Of a stretch of 64,000 nucleotides of DNA, positions 43,877 through 52,101 are shown one piece after another. Every line of letters starts with the position of its first letter. Position 1 is the stretch's first letter. Location: NCBI GenBank assembly GCA_947625815.1, contig CANQPU010000007.1, positions 1 to 64,000 of the forward strand, in the 5' to 3' direction. Both the position numbers and the translations under genes were made by a program. The notes beneath the pieces were generated by a model. That model did no database searches. It saw nothing but the letters and a program-made list of their open reading frames with translations, and had not been told where the DNA came from. This DNA is from an uncultured Oscillospiraceae bacterium (lineage in GTDB: Bacteria; Bacillota; Clostridia; Oscillospirales; Oscillospiraceae).

Positions 43877-44965
43877 TCAATATTTCTTTCTGAGCCTGCC
43901 GACCAGGGCGGCGGCGGGGATCAGGATCAGGGTAAAGGTAAGATTAACGGCGGGGATCAGCACGTCCGACCATTTCTGGAACGCGAAGGCGTCGCGGGCG
44001 ATCAGGAACGCCGCGGCCCCCGCCAGCACCGCCGATACCGGCACGAAGGCCGTGCGCTTTTTGACGCCCGTCACCGTCCGCCAGATCTCGGCGACGATGG
44101 ACAGCAGCGCCGCCATGAAGATGAAGTCCGTGACGATCCACACGGCCACCACCACGGCCTCCACCCGCTCCACCACGCCGAAGACCCGGATGTTGCGGAT
44201 GACCATGAAAAAGGCGTTCTCCATGCTGACGGCCAGCTTCTCCCCCAGCGTGCCCAGGGTGAAGAAGGTGACGCCCAGCGCCGTCAGGGCCAGCAGGACG
44301 AGCCAGGGGAACCGGTTTGGCCGGATGGACGTGTCCTTCCGCACATGGCCGGACAGGAAGAGGAAGTAGACAAAGCCGGTCATCACGTTGAAGATGGGCA
44401 CGGCCCCGTAGAGGATGTCCCTGGCGTTCCGGTAGGTCACGGGCAGCAGGTTCTCCCCGGAGACGTCGGGGATGGCGGAGAGCAGCACCGCGGCGATGAC
44501 CCCCACCAGGATCGGCATCAGCACCTCCGCCGTGCGGGACAGGGATTTGGTCAGTCCCGAGGCGGTCAGGACGGCGATGAGGAGCATGACCACGATGAAA
44601 ACGGTCACGCTGCCGTTGGGATAGACGGTGCTCAGCAGCCGCTCGGCGGCGCTGCGGCACACGAATCCCGCGTAAAAGGTGAGCCAGAGGGCGCACAGGA
44701 CGTTGAAGACCTTCCCCGCTCCCCGGCCCAGGCCCAGCTCCACCATATCCGCCAGGCCCGTGCCCTCCGGGACCTTTTTCCGCAGGGCGTTCATAAACGA
44801 CAGCAGGAGCTTGCCGGCCACGAAGGCGACGAAGGGCGAGAGCCAGGCCGACCGGCCCCCGAAGACCACCGCGGCGGTGGGGAGGATGCGGATCATGGGC
44901 GAAAGGAGGCTCACGAAGATGAGCACGGTCAGTTGTCTTTCAGTGATTCGATCAGTTTTTCCCAC
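43877..44965 (-). CDS. Spore germination receptor permease subunit (GerB family)
   Basis: 362 residues, about ten membrane helices, amino-acid-permease-like (ITERQLTVLIFVSLLSPMIRIL; LPVTYRNARDILYGAVPIF). In Bacillus GerAB binds the nutrient germinant. Translation begins with a GTG inside gerC (37-bp overlap). With gerA and gerC it forms one Ger receptor whose ligand is unknown; no other receptor is seen in the window. Confidence 0.92.
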   Translation of the reverse strand: MGKTDRITERQLTVLIFVSLLSPMIRILPTAAVVFGGRSAWLSPFVAFVAGKLLLSFMNALRKKVPEGTGLADMVELGLGRGAGKVFNVLCALWLTFYAGFVCRSAAERLLSTVYPNGSVTVFIVVMLLIAVLTASGLTKSLSRTAEVLMPILVGVIAAVLLSAIPDVSGENLLPVTYRNARDILYGAVPIFNVMTGFVYFLFLSGHVRKDTSIRPNRFPWLVLLALTALGVTFFTLGTLGEKLAVSMENAFFMVIRNIRVFGVVERVEAVVVAVWIVTDFIFMAALLSIVAEIWRTVTGVKKRTAFVPVSAVLAGAAAFLIARDAFAFQKWSDVLIPAVNLTFTLILIPAAALVGRLRKKY

Positions 44966-46134
44966 GGGCTTTTCTCCTCCTCCCCTGAGATCTCCGGCGG
45001 GTCCACGATGTCAAAGGTCCGCTCCAGCCGGCTCTCCACCCGGATCTCCACCGGGAGAGTGGGAAAAAGGCTCTCCCACGCCTCCGGCATGTCCTCAAGC
45101 CTGATGGGCTCCTTCCGGGAGACGATGCCCTCCAGGTCCAGAAAATCCAGGCCCATCGCCTGACTGCGGGCCACGGCGCCGGCGGCGGCGTCCCTCATGA
45201 TCCCGGACAGCCGCGTCTGCGCCTCCTCCCGGAACTCCCGGCGCGTCACGTCCGCCGCGCCGCGCATACTGATGAGGTTGGCGCTGAGCTCCAGCCTCAC
45301 CTTCAGCTTCAAAAGCCGCCCGTCCTCCCCGAAGACCGGCTCATAGGAGGTCCGGATCTTCTCCACGGACACGGTGGAGACGGTATTCTGCACGGGAAGG
45401 TCCACGTTTTTGGAGCGGAGCTTCATGAGCAAAAGCATGGTCCCCAGCGTCTCCTCCTCCGTCAGGAATTCCATGGCGCCGCCGTCCTCGGTGATGACGG
45501 CAAAGCCGTCGGGCTCCAGGTTCAGGTCCCCCCGGGCCTCGAAGAGCTTTTCCTCCTCCACGCCCCGGACGCACTGGACCAACGCCACCCCGTTGCCGGC
45601 CAGGGACGCCGCCACCTCCCGACAGGTGAAGACGTACCCCTCCCCCACGCGGGAGATATTTTTGTCCAGCCCGGCCAGGATGTCCGAGGCCGCCGGGTCG
45701 GACCCGGAGAGGCCCTTGAGCAGGTCGATGGCCGCGCCGCCCCGGACGATGAGAAGGCCGGTGTCCAGGCGCGTCTCCGAGTAGCGCTCCACGTAGTCGA
45801 GGCACTCCCCCATCCTCTCCCGGGCGAAGTCCTCGCCGACCAGCATGGACTCGGTGTGGGACAGGATGGCCTCCCGCCCCAGCGGCATGAGGATCATCTC
45901 CCCCATGGCCACGCCGATGGAGGGGCCGGTGTTTTCATACATCCGCGCGTCGTTCTCCTCCCCGGCGGTGCCGTAGACGGAGACGCGCACCCCGTCCTCC
46001 GCCTTGTCCGCCGTGATGGTGCGGACCAGCTCGATATTTTCGATGCGCCGGTAGTTGGAAAATATGGTAAGGCCGGAGGAGCAGCCGGTGAGGGCCAGGG
46101 AAAGGGCCAGCGCGGCGAGGATCGTTTTTTTCAC
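44929..46134 (-). CDS. Spore germination lipoprotein (GerC family)
   Basis: 401 residues. Signal with lipobox LTGCSS near residue 18, then the Ger(x)C repeats: IENIELVRTITADK, the G-x-x-F/Y-like ARGDLNLEPDG, and C-terminal RVESRLERTFDIV. GTG start overlaps the gerA stop (GTGA). It is the lipoprotein partner of the GerA and GerB subunits in the spore inner membrane. Complete length. Confidence 0.92.
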   Translation of the reverse strand: MKKTILAALALSLALTGCSSGLTIFSNYRRIENIELVRTITADKAEDGVRVSVYGTAGEENDARMYENTGPSIGVAMGEMILMPLGREAILSHTESMLVGEDFARERMGECLDYVERYSETRLDTGLLIVRGGAAIDLLKGLSGSDPAASDILAGLDKNISRVGEGYVFTCREVAASLAGNGVALVQCVRGVEEEKLFEARGDLNLEPDGFAVITEDGGAMEFLTEEETLGTMLLLMKLRSKNVDLPVQNTVSTVSVEKIRTSYEPVFGEDGRLLKLKVRLELSANLISMRGAADVTRREFREEAQTRLSGIMRDAAAGAVARSQAMGLDFLDLEGIVSRKEPIRLEDMPEAWESLFPTLPVEIRVESRLERTFDIVDPPEISGEEEKSPWEKLIESLKDN

Positions 46135-47636
46135 AGCTTCGCCTCCCCGCCGTCTCCGGTCTTCAGCTCCGGCTCCCTGTCCCGCTTGACGGTCATGCTC
46201 CGGCGCAGCAGGGCCCTGGAAAGGTGCCTGCCCTCGCTGCCGGCGAAGGGGGTCATATAGGGCACGCCGAAGCTCTCCAGGGTGGAGAGGTGATAGGTCA
46301 GGAGCGCACAGCCGATGGCCACGCCGAACATGCCCAGGAAGATGGCGGCGAGGACCAGAAAAAAGCGACAGATCCTCAGGGCCGAGCCCATGTCCAGATT
46401 GGGCATGGTGTAGCCGGCGATGCCGGCCAGGGCGATGACCACCACCACCACGGGGGAGACGACGCTGGCCTCCACGGCCGACTGGCCCACGATGAGGGCG
46501 CCGATGATGGATACCGTCTCGCCGATGGGACTGGGCAGGCGGATCCCGGCCTCCTGCAAAAGCTCAAAGGCCAGGAGCATCATGATGACCTCCAGCGCCG
46601 TGGGGAAGGGCACGGAGGCGCGGGCCTCGATCATGGATTGCAGAAGGCGGGTGGGGATCATCTCCTGGTGGTACATGGCCACCGCCACGTAAAAGGCGGG
46701 GGCCAGGAGCGTCAGCGCCACGGAGAGGTAGCGCAAAAGGGTCAGGGCCGAGGCGATGATAAAGTGGCCGGAGTGGTCCTCCGGCACCTTCATGAACTGG
46801 GAGAACGTACCAGGCACCAGAAATCCCAGGGGCAGGCCGTCCACTAAGATCCCCACGCGCCCCTCCAGGATATTCATGCAGAACTTGTCCGACCGCTCGG
46901 TGGAGATGACCTGCGGGAACGGGGAGCGGTAGTTGTCCACCATGTTCTCCTCGATGACCGCGCTGGTCAGCGCCCCCTCCGCCCGGATCCTTCCCAGCCG
47001 CCGGGAGGCCTCCGCCACGATGCCCTCGTTGGTGAAGCCCTCAATATACACCAGGGCCGCGGAGGTCCGGGCCCGCTCCCCCAGGGGGAACTCCCGGATC
47101 TTCAGGTGGGGATTGCGGAGCTTCCGGCGCACCAGGGTGGTGTTGATCTTCATGGTCTCCACAAAGGCGTCCTTGGCGCCCTTGACCACCTTCTCCTCCT
47201 TGGGCGCCTCCACGCTCCGGCGCTGGGGGCTCTTGACCTCGAAGGTCACGGCGGTCCGCTCCGCGTCGAAGATCAGGGCGCAGAAGCCGTTCAGCAGGTC
47301 CCCCGCCGCGTCCCCCAGCTTGTCCCGGCTCTTGGCGGTGTAGACATAGACGGAGCCGCCCAGGAGCATGGCGATGGCCGCGGGGCCCCGGACATCTGAA
47401 AAGCGCTCCGGGTCGGTCAGAGGCCGGATGACCTGCTCGGCCACGTCGGAGCCGGAGACAAGCCCATCGATGAAGCACAGGCGCACCCGGTTGGCCGCGT
47501 CCCCGCCGATGTGCAGCTCCCGGGACTCGAAATCGTAGCAGTCCCGGAATACCGCCTCCATGGCGGCGACCGTCACCGGCGCGTCCTCCCCGATTTTCGG
47601 CGGCTCGGGGCTCTTGTTCCTTTCTCTCAGCATCAT
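46131..47636 (-). CDS. Spore germination receptor subunit A (GerA family)
   Basis: 501 residues. Large N-terminal soluble domain (residues about 1-260; ESRELHIGGDAANRVRLCFIDGLVS and VYIEGFTNEGIVAEA are typical), then about five membrane helices starting near 290 and a C-terminal tail (LRRSMTVKRDREPEL). It has the NMLEGRVGILVDGLPLGFLVPGTFSQF motif of GerA proteins. In related spores GerA oligomerises into an ion channel. First gene of gerA-gerC-gerB-sleB; this order, with SleB attached, differs from the gerA-gerB-gerC order of Bacillus. Promoter not identified; forespore sigma-G control would be expected. Confidence 0.94.
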   Translation of the reverse strand: MMLRERNKSPEPPKIGEDAPVTVAAMEAVFRDCYDFESRELHIGGDAANRVRLCFIDGLVSGSDVAEQVIRPLTDPERFSDVRGPAAIAMLLGGSVYVYTAKSRDKLGDAAGDLLNGFCALIFDAERTAVTFEVKSPQRRSVEAPKEEKVVKGAKDAFVETMKINTTLVRRKLRNPHLKIREFPLGERARTSAALVYIEGFTNEGIVAEASRRLGRIRAEGALTSAVIEENMVDNYRSPFPQVISTERSDKFCMNILEGRVGILVDGLPLGFLVPGTFSQFMKVPEDHSGHFIIASALTLLRYLSVALTLLAPAFYVAVAMYHQEMIPTRLLQSMIEARASVPFPTALEVIMMLLAFELLQEAGIRLPSPIGETVSIIGALIVGQSAVEASVVSPVVVVVIALAGIAGYTMPNLDMGSALRICRFFLVLAAIFLGMFGVAIGCALLTYHLSTLESFGVPYMTPFAGSEGRHLSRALLRRSMTVKRDREPELKTGDGGEAKL

Positions 47637-47725
47637 ATCACCCCACTTTTCGTTGTGCTTCTATTGTTGCCAGGTCAGACTCCGAATAGTTTTGAAAATT
47701 TTTCAAGATCCTCCCCCGCAGGCCC

Positions 47726-47754
47726 TTGACGGGGGGCGGGCGGAATGGTAATAT
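47726..47754 (+). promoter_or_regulatory. Promoter of GNAT-phosphatase operon
   Basis: TTGACG (47726-47731), 17-bp spacer, TAATAT (47749-47754). The GTG start at 47793 has GGAGGTGA. Confidence 0.6.
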
Positions 47755-47792
47755 GATGTGAAATATGAAACAATCGGACGGGAGGTGAACCG

Positions 47793-48365
47793 GTGTATCT
47801 TGAAACGGAGCGTCTGACCATACGCCACATGACGGAGGAGGATTTTCCGGACTGGACGGAGTACTCCATGGACCCGGAGCTCTGCCGGATGATGGGGACC
47901 TGGTGCCCCGCGGATGAGGCGGAGGCCCGGGAGGCCTTCGAGTGGCTGATGGTCCACGAAAAGCGCTTTTACGCCATCGTTCTGCGGGAGGAGGGCAGGT
48001 GCGTGGGCCATATCATCGTATATAATTTCCCGCCCATCTCCGATCTGCCGGAGCTGGCGGGCCTGACGGGCCGGGCGCTGAGCTTTTGCGTCTCCGGGGC
48101 GTATCAGCGCCGGGGCATCGCCACCGAGGCCCTGTCCGCCGTGCTGGATCACCTGTTCATCACCCGCGGGGTGGATTATGTAAACTCCGGCTTCTTTGAC
48201 TTCAACCTCCCCTCCCGCCGTCTCCACGAAAAGCTGGGCTTCACGCCGGTGTCGGAGGAGTCGGTGGCGCTGCCGGAAGGCGGGACGGCCAGGGGCATCG
48301 AGACGATCCTCTATAACCCCGCGCCCTCCCGGGCCGGGACCGAATGTGTGGAGAACACCCAATGA
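47793..48365 (+). CDS. GNAT acetyltransferase, RimJ/RimL-type
   Basis: 190 residues from a GTG. Fold signature: start LETERLTIRHMTEEDF, and the acetyl-CoA loop SGAYQRRGIATEALSAVLDHLF near residue 105, followed by NLPSRRLHEKLGF. It belongs to Acetyltransf_3, which acts on N-terminal amines or small molecules. Its stop overlaps the phosphatase start (ATGA). Substrate unknown. Confidence 0.88.
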   Translation: MYLETERLTIRHMTEEDFPDWTEYSMDPELCRMMGTWCPADEAEAREAFEWLMVHEKRFYAIVLREEGRCVGHIIVYNFPPISDLPELAGLTGRALSFCVSGAYQRRGIATEALSAVLDHLFITRGVDYVNSGFFDFNLPSRRLHEKLGFTPVSEESVALPEGGTARGIETILYNPAPSRAGTECVENTQ

Positions 48366-48871
48366 CACGGATCCTTTTTATCTGCCACGGCAACATATGC
48401 CGCTCCCCCATGGCGGAGTTCGTCATGAAAAAAATCGTCCGGGACGCCGGACTGGAGCGGGATTTTCATATCGAGTCCGCCGCCACGAGCCGGGAGGAGC
48501 TGGGGAACCCGGTCTATCCCCCGGCGCGGCGGGAGCTGGAGAAGCACGGCCTCTCCTGCGCCGGCAAGACCGCCCGACAGCTCACGGCGGAGGACTGCGG
48601 GCGCTTCGACCTGCTCGTCTGCATGGACGGGGCCAACGTCCGCAATGTCCGGCGCGTCGCCGGCCCCGGCGGCGAGGGGAAGATCCGGCTGCTCCTGGAG
48701 TACACCGGGCACCCCCGGGACGTGGCGGATCCCTGGTATACCGGGGATTTTACCGCCGCCTGGCGGGACATCGCCGCCGGCTGCGAGGGGCTTTTCCGGG
48801 CGCTGACAAAGCAAAGCGCACGGACAGATCCGGGATCTGTCCGTGCCGATGGCTCTTCCTCCCCGGCCTGA
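48362..48871 (+). CDS. Low-molecular-weight protein-tyrosine phosphatase
   Basis: 169 residues. Active-site loop CHGNICRS with nucleophile Cys8 and Arg14, and the general acid in DPWYTGDF (about residue 125). The last 20 codons run through a 14-bp palindrome (48816-48845) giving a slightly extended tail KQSARTDPGSVRADGS. LMW phosphatases reverse tyrosine or arginine phosphorylation in Firmicutes. The partner GNAT in the same unit is unusual but not informative. Confidence 0.93.
   Translation: MTRILFICHGNICRSPMAEFVMKKIVRDAGLERDFHIESAATSREELGNPVYPPARRELEKHGLSCAGKTARQLTAEDCGRFDLLVCMDGANVRNVRRVAGPGGEGKIRLLLEYTGHPRDVADPWYTGDFTAAWRDIAAGCEGLFRALTKQSARTDPGSVRADGSSSPA
48816..48845. terminator. Perfect palindrome within the 3' end of the phosphatase gene
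   Basis: GCACGGACAGATCC/GGGATCTGTCCGTGC, roughly 14-bp stem; no U-tract directly after, so a poor intrinsic terminator. It precedes the converging dacF stop. Confidence 0.4.
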
Positions 48872-48877
48872 GGCCGG

Positions 48878-50086
48878 TCATTTCTCCCCGTACACCAGGA
48901 CGCCCAGCATCTCCCTGGCCACGTCCCACCAGGTGAGCCGCTCCACGCTGTCCCCGGCGACGAGGGGGACCTCCCGGAGGACCTGGCCGTTCAGCGTGAC
49001 GGTCATGGTGCCCACGCGCTGTCCGGCCTCCACCGGGGCCTGCAAGGTCTCGTCCAGCTCCACGGCCGTCTCAACGCTGCCGGCGTCGGTCTTGCGGACG
49101 AGGAGCTTGCCGCCCTCCCCCGGCACCGGCTGGACATAGCCGCACTTGCCCAGCTTCACCGGGATCGCGGGCAGGACCTGGGCGGGGGCGGGCGTCACCA
49201 GGGTATAGGCCCCGAAGGCATAGCTCAGGAGCGTCTTGGCGCTCTCGAACCGGTCGGCGCTGGAGGCGCAGTGGAGCACGACCGCGATGTACTCCACCCC
49301 GTCCCGACAGGCCGTGGCGGAGATGCAGTGGCCGGCGGAGGAGGTGTAGCCGGTCTTCAGACCCGTGGCGCCCTTGTAAAAGCGCACCAGCTTGTTGGTG
49401 TTGGAAAGGCCGAACTGTCCGTTCCGGATGGTGTCCATCCAGATGGTGGTGTACTCGCGGATCCACTCGTGCCGGATGAGCTCCCGGCTCATCAGGGCGA
49501 TGTCACGGGCCGTGGTCAGGTGCTCCGGGTCGTCCATGAGCCCGGTGCAGTTGGTGAAATGGGTGTTCGCCATGCCCAGCTCCTGCGCCCGCTCGTTCAT
49601 CCGCGCGGCGAAGGCCTGCTCGCTCCCCGCCATGTGCTCGGCCACCGCCACGGCGGCGTCGTTGGCCGAGGCCACCACGATGCACTTGAGCATCTCCCGG
49701 AGGGACATCTGCTCCCCCTCCTCCAGGAACACCTGGCTCCCGCCCATCCCGGCGGCATAGGCCGAGCAGGTGATGGGCTCGTCGAGGCTCAGCGCCCCGG
49801 AGTCCACGGCCTCCACGATGAGCAGGATGGTCATGACCTTCGTGACGGAGGCGGGCCTGAGCCTCTCGTCGGCGTTCTTTTCCCACAGCACCGTGCCCGT
49901 CTCCTTCTCCATGAGGATGGCCGAGGGCGCGGGGACGTCCAGCCCGTCCGCGCCGGTGGGGATGGCGGTGTCGTCAAAGACGCTCTCGTCCACCTCCTCG
50001 TCCGGTTCGGACTCCATCTCCATGTCGGCTCTCGCCGTCACGCTCAGCAGCATCAGGGCGGCCAGGATCCCGGCCAGTTTTTTCAT
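48878..50086 (-). CDS. D-alanyl-D-alanine carboxypeptidase (DacF/PBP5 type)
   Basis: 402 residues from the ATG at 50086 (AAAAGGAGGGG). Signal peptide ends near TARA. Catalytic SxxK is Ser80-Lys83 in RPASVTKVMT; SxN is SANDAAV and KTG is KTGYTSSAG. A C-terminal beta domain (about 290-380) and a short amphipathic end follow, as in class A PBPs. Trims stem pentapeptides; DacF-type enzymes function in spore cortex cross-link control. Separated from tRNA-Gly by a short divergent region. Confidence 0.95.
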   Translation of the reverse strand: MKKLAGILAALMLLSVTARADMEMESEPDEEVDESVFDDTAIPTGADGLDVPAPSAILMEKETGTVLWEKNADERLRPASVTKVMTILLIVEAVDSGALSLDEPITCSAYAAGMGGSQVFLEEGEQMSLREMLKCIVVASANDAAVAVAEHMAGSEQAFAARMNERAQELGMANTHFTNCTGLMDDPEHLTTARDIALMSRELIRHEWIREYTTIWMDTIRNGQFGLSNTNKLVRFYKGATGLKTGYTSSAGHCISATACRDGVEYIAVVLHCASSADRFESAKTLLSYAFGAYTLVTPAPAQVLPAIPVKLGKCGYVQPVPGEGGKLLVRKTDAGSVETAVELDETLQAPVEAGQRVGTMTVTLNGQVLREVPLVAGDSVERLTWWDVAREMLGVLVYGEK

Positions 50087-50144
50087 AGTGACCCCTCCTT
50101 TTTTCGCTACAAGAGAATATGTGGTCAAGTTTCAAATATTCCTC

Positions 50145-50173
50145 TTGAATTTTTCTGACGGATATGTTATATT
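50145..50173 (+). promoter_or_regulatory. Promoter of tRNA-Gly
   Basis: TTGAAT (50145-50150), 17-bp spacer, TATATT (50168-50173), 9 bp before the mature tRNA start. Confidence 0.6.
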
Positions 50174-50182
50174 GATAGTCGC

Positions 50183-50256
50183 GCGGATATAGTTCATCGG
50201 TAGAACGACGGCTTCCCAAGCCGTAGAGGTGGGTTCGATTCCCATTATCCGCTCCA
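50183..50256 (+). tRNA. tRNA-Gly (anticodon CCC)
   Basis: 74 bases including a genome-encoded CCA. Acceptor GCGGATA/TATCCGC, D arm GTTC...GAAC, anticodon arm ACGGC TTCCCAA GCCGT (anticodon CCC, reads GGG), T arm GTGGG TTCGATT CCCAT. All stems pair, so it is functional. A GC hairpin follows (AACGGCCCGCGGACA/TGTCCGCGGGCCGTT), which may end transcription. Confidence 0.96.
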
Positions 50257-50258
50257 TG

Positions 50259-50295
50259 AAAACGGCCCGCGGACAAATGTGTCCGCGGGCCGTTT
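50259..50295 (+). terminator. Hairpin after tRNA-Gly
   Basis: AACGGCCCGCGGACA AATG TGTCCGCGGGCCGTT, a strong 15-bp stem followed by T and CC. Confidence 0.55.
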
Positions 50296-50296
50296 C

Positions 50297-50583
50297 CGAC
50301 TGTCGGAAAAGGCCTGCGGCCTTTCCCAACAGAGGGGGGACGTGCGGAAAACCCGGCTTGAATTCTGCGGAATTCAAGCCGGGTTTTCCTTCTGTTGCCC
50401 TGCGCGCGCTGGGGTCCCCGCGCAAGCAACGCTTGCGTGGGGAAAGGAGGCGCCAAGCCAGCGCCTGAGCCCTGGCGCTTGCACCGGGGCGAGGTCAAGC
50501 GGCTTGCGCGACGACGCGGGCACACTTGGGCAACAAAAGGGATTTTTTCCGACGTACATGCCGCCGGAAAAAATATTAAACTG
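50297..50583 (+). repeat. Structured repeat R1, copy 3, carrying nested R2
   Basis: GGAAAAGGCC/GGCCTTTCC; long stem with AACCCGGCTTGAATTC and complement; TGTTGCCC/GGGCAACA (C-G of copy 1 replaced by T-A); ATTTTTTCCG/CGGAAAAAAT. The third hairpin loop contains R2 copy C at 50411-50516. The stretch lies between tRNA-Gly and the converging deacetylase gene. Confidence 0.8.
50411..50516 (+). repeat. Repeat R2, copy C, inserted in R1
   Basis: 106 bp. GGGGTCCCC start, GCAAGC/GCTTGC hairpin, GGCGCCAAGCC/GGCTTGCGC outer stem (one bulged base), GACGACG end. It replaces the apical loop of R1 copy 3 without disrupting its TGTTGCCC/GGGCAACA stem. Confidence 0.75.
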
Positions 50584-50610
50584 AGTTTTTTGACAAGTTG
50601 ACGGCCCGTT

Positions 50611-51396
50611 TCAGCCGGCGGGGGCGGCAAACTGCCTGCCCGTGTGGTCGATGGTGTAGTCGCCCGTCAGGATGAGTTGGGAGATGGGCACCAGCTCATA
50701 CCCTTCGGAGATGAGGAATTTCACGATGTCCTCCAGCGCCTCCGGCGTATGGAGGGCGGCGTTGTGGAAGAGGATGATGGACCCGGGCCGCACCTTCTCC
50801 GTCACCCTCTTGTAGATCTCCGCCGCCGACAGGTCCTTCCAGTCCAGGGAATCCACGTCCCACTGGATGGGCTCCACGCCCATGGAGCGGACGGCGGCGA
50901 TGACGTGGTCGTCATACTCGCCGTAAGGCGGCCGGAAAAGCGTGGGCCGCACGCCGGTCACGGCCTCGATCTTGTCGGAGCAGGCGTTGATGTTGGCCAC
51001 GATCTGGTCGGAGCCCAGCTTGTTGAAGTGGGCGTGGTCGTTGGAGTGGTTCATCACCTCGTGCCCGGCCTCCGACAGGGCCCGGACGGACTCGGGGTAC
51101 TTATCCACCCACGCGCCGACCACGAAGAACGTGGCCTTCACGTCATATTTCCCCAGGATATCGATGAGCGTCTGGGTGTCTTCGTTGCCCCAGGCCGCGT
51201 CGAAGGAGAGGGCCGCCATCTTCTGGTCCCGCTCCACGCTGTAAATGGGCAAAAGGCGCGTGTTCGCCGCGGTCACCGCCTCCGGGGAGTACACCGCCGT
51301 AAAGATCCCCGCCGCGGCCGCGGCTCCCAGAAGGGCCAGCAGGAGCTTTTGCCTTCCGCCCGTTTTTCCCCATGTGCTTTTGAGCTTGTCAAGCAT
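50611..51396 (-). CDS. Polysaccharide deacetylase, PdaB-like sporulation protein
   Basis: 261 residues from the ATG at 51396 (GGGGTG upstream at proper distance; a nearby ATG at 51402 is too close). Signal-anchor (GGRQKLLLALLGAAAAAGIFTAV), then NodB homology domain: FDAAWGNEDTQTLIDILGKYDVKATFFVVGAWV, HEVMNHSNDHAH (metal His pair), RPTLFRPPYGEYDD, ILFHNAALHTPEAL. The FDAAWG motif 1 (in place of FDDG) is the PdaB signature, seen in proteins required for spore maturation; the altered first Asp makes deacetylase activity uncertain. A 52-residue protein gene lies upstream. Confidence 0.9.
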   Translation of the reverse strand: MLDKLKSTWGKTGGRQKLLLALLGAAAAAGIFTAVYSPEAVTAANTRLLPIYSVERDQKMAALSFDAAWGNEDTQTLIDILGKYDVKATFFVVGAWVDKYPESVRALSEAGHEVMNHSNDHAHFNKLGSDQIVANINACSDKIEAVTGVRPTLFRPPYGEYDDHVIAAVRSMGVEPIQWDVDSLDWKDLSAAEIYKRVTEKVRPGSIILFHNAALHTPEALEDIVKFLISEGYELVPISQLILTGDYTIDHTGRQFAAPAG

Positions 51397-51496
51397 GTTC
51401 ATCACCCCGGAAAAGGGTATGAGCGGGCGGACCCGGATATGCCACCGGCGGGCGGGGCCCGATATGTACGGGAACGGGGCCCGTTCCCGTCCGCCC

Positions 51497-51655
51497 TCAA
51501 AGGCCCATGGCGTCGGAGATGTTCTCCACGATGTGGCCGGCGGTCTTGAGCATCCGCCCCATGGCGGAGCCGCGCTTTTTCGGCATGGCGGCCAGCGCCC
51601 CCACGGCCGCTCCCGCGACCATGCCGATGGCGATGCCCTTGGCAAGTTCAGTCAT
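51497..51655 (-). CDS. Small Gly/Ala-rich membrane protein, YtxH-like
   Basis: 52 residues from an ATG after GAAAAAGGGG. MTELAKGIAIGMVAGAAVGA forms a glycine-zipper-like helix, then a short polar helix (KRGSAMGRMLKTAGHIVENI). Size and pattern match the YtxH-type small proteins. It sits 90 bp before the PdaB-like gene on the same strand. Function unknown. Confidence 0.6.
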   Translation of the reverse strand: MTELAKGIAIGMVAGAAVGALAAMPKKRGSAMGRMLKTAGHIVENISDAMGL

Positions 51656-51732
51656 AAAAATATCCCCTTTTTCAAGAAATCAGCTTTAGATTTCCCGAAA
51701 AAGGGGGAGATATGCAAGGACCCCGGCCGCCC

Positions 51733-52101
51733 TCAGGAGCGGCAAAGCGGATACCACTCGCAGTCCGCGCAGATCCTTTCGAAGTTTTCGGTCCCGAATA
51801 TTTTTTCCCTTGCCTGACGCGACAGCTCCGACCAGCTCACCGTCCCGCCCGGGACCAGGCCCAGGGCGAGACGGACGGCCGCGTCCATGTCCGCCACCTT
51901 TTCAAGCGTGGAACAGACGCCGTCCCGCCCGTGGGGACACCAGGCGCAAAGCTCGTCGCAGCCTTCAGTTATGTAAACTATTGTTTCTCGCTCGTTGCGG
52001 AGCTTTTCGCATATTTCTGTCATATGTTCTGTAAACCGCTCGTCGTATCCGTGGCCGGTGAATTTCTGGATACAAAGGGCGTGGTGCGGTCGAAGTCTCA
52101 C
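51733..52101 (-). CDS. DUF1284 protein
   Basis: 122 residues from the GTG that overlaps the birA stop (GTGA). LRPHHALCIQKFTGHGYDERFTEHM and CDELCAWCPHGRDGVCSTLEKV (CxxxCxxCP) are DUF1284 features; a second Cys pair ends the protein (CADCEWYPLC). Four or more Cys suggest an iron-sulfur or zinc site. Its place after birA is probably incidental. Function not known. Confidence 0.85.
   Translation of the reverse strand: MRLRPHHALCIQKFTGHGYDERFTEHMTEICEKLRNERETIVYITEGCDELCAWCPHGRDGVCSTLEKVADMDAAVRLALGLVPGGTVSWSELSRQAREKIFGTENFERICADCEWYPLCRS

Noticed and set aside
50229..50584. Several 60-100-residue frames after tRNA-Gly
   Set aside because: All lie in R1/R2 hairpins and are present on both strands.
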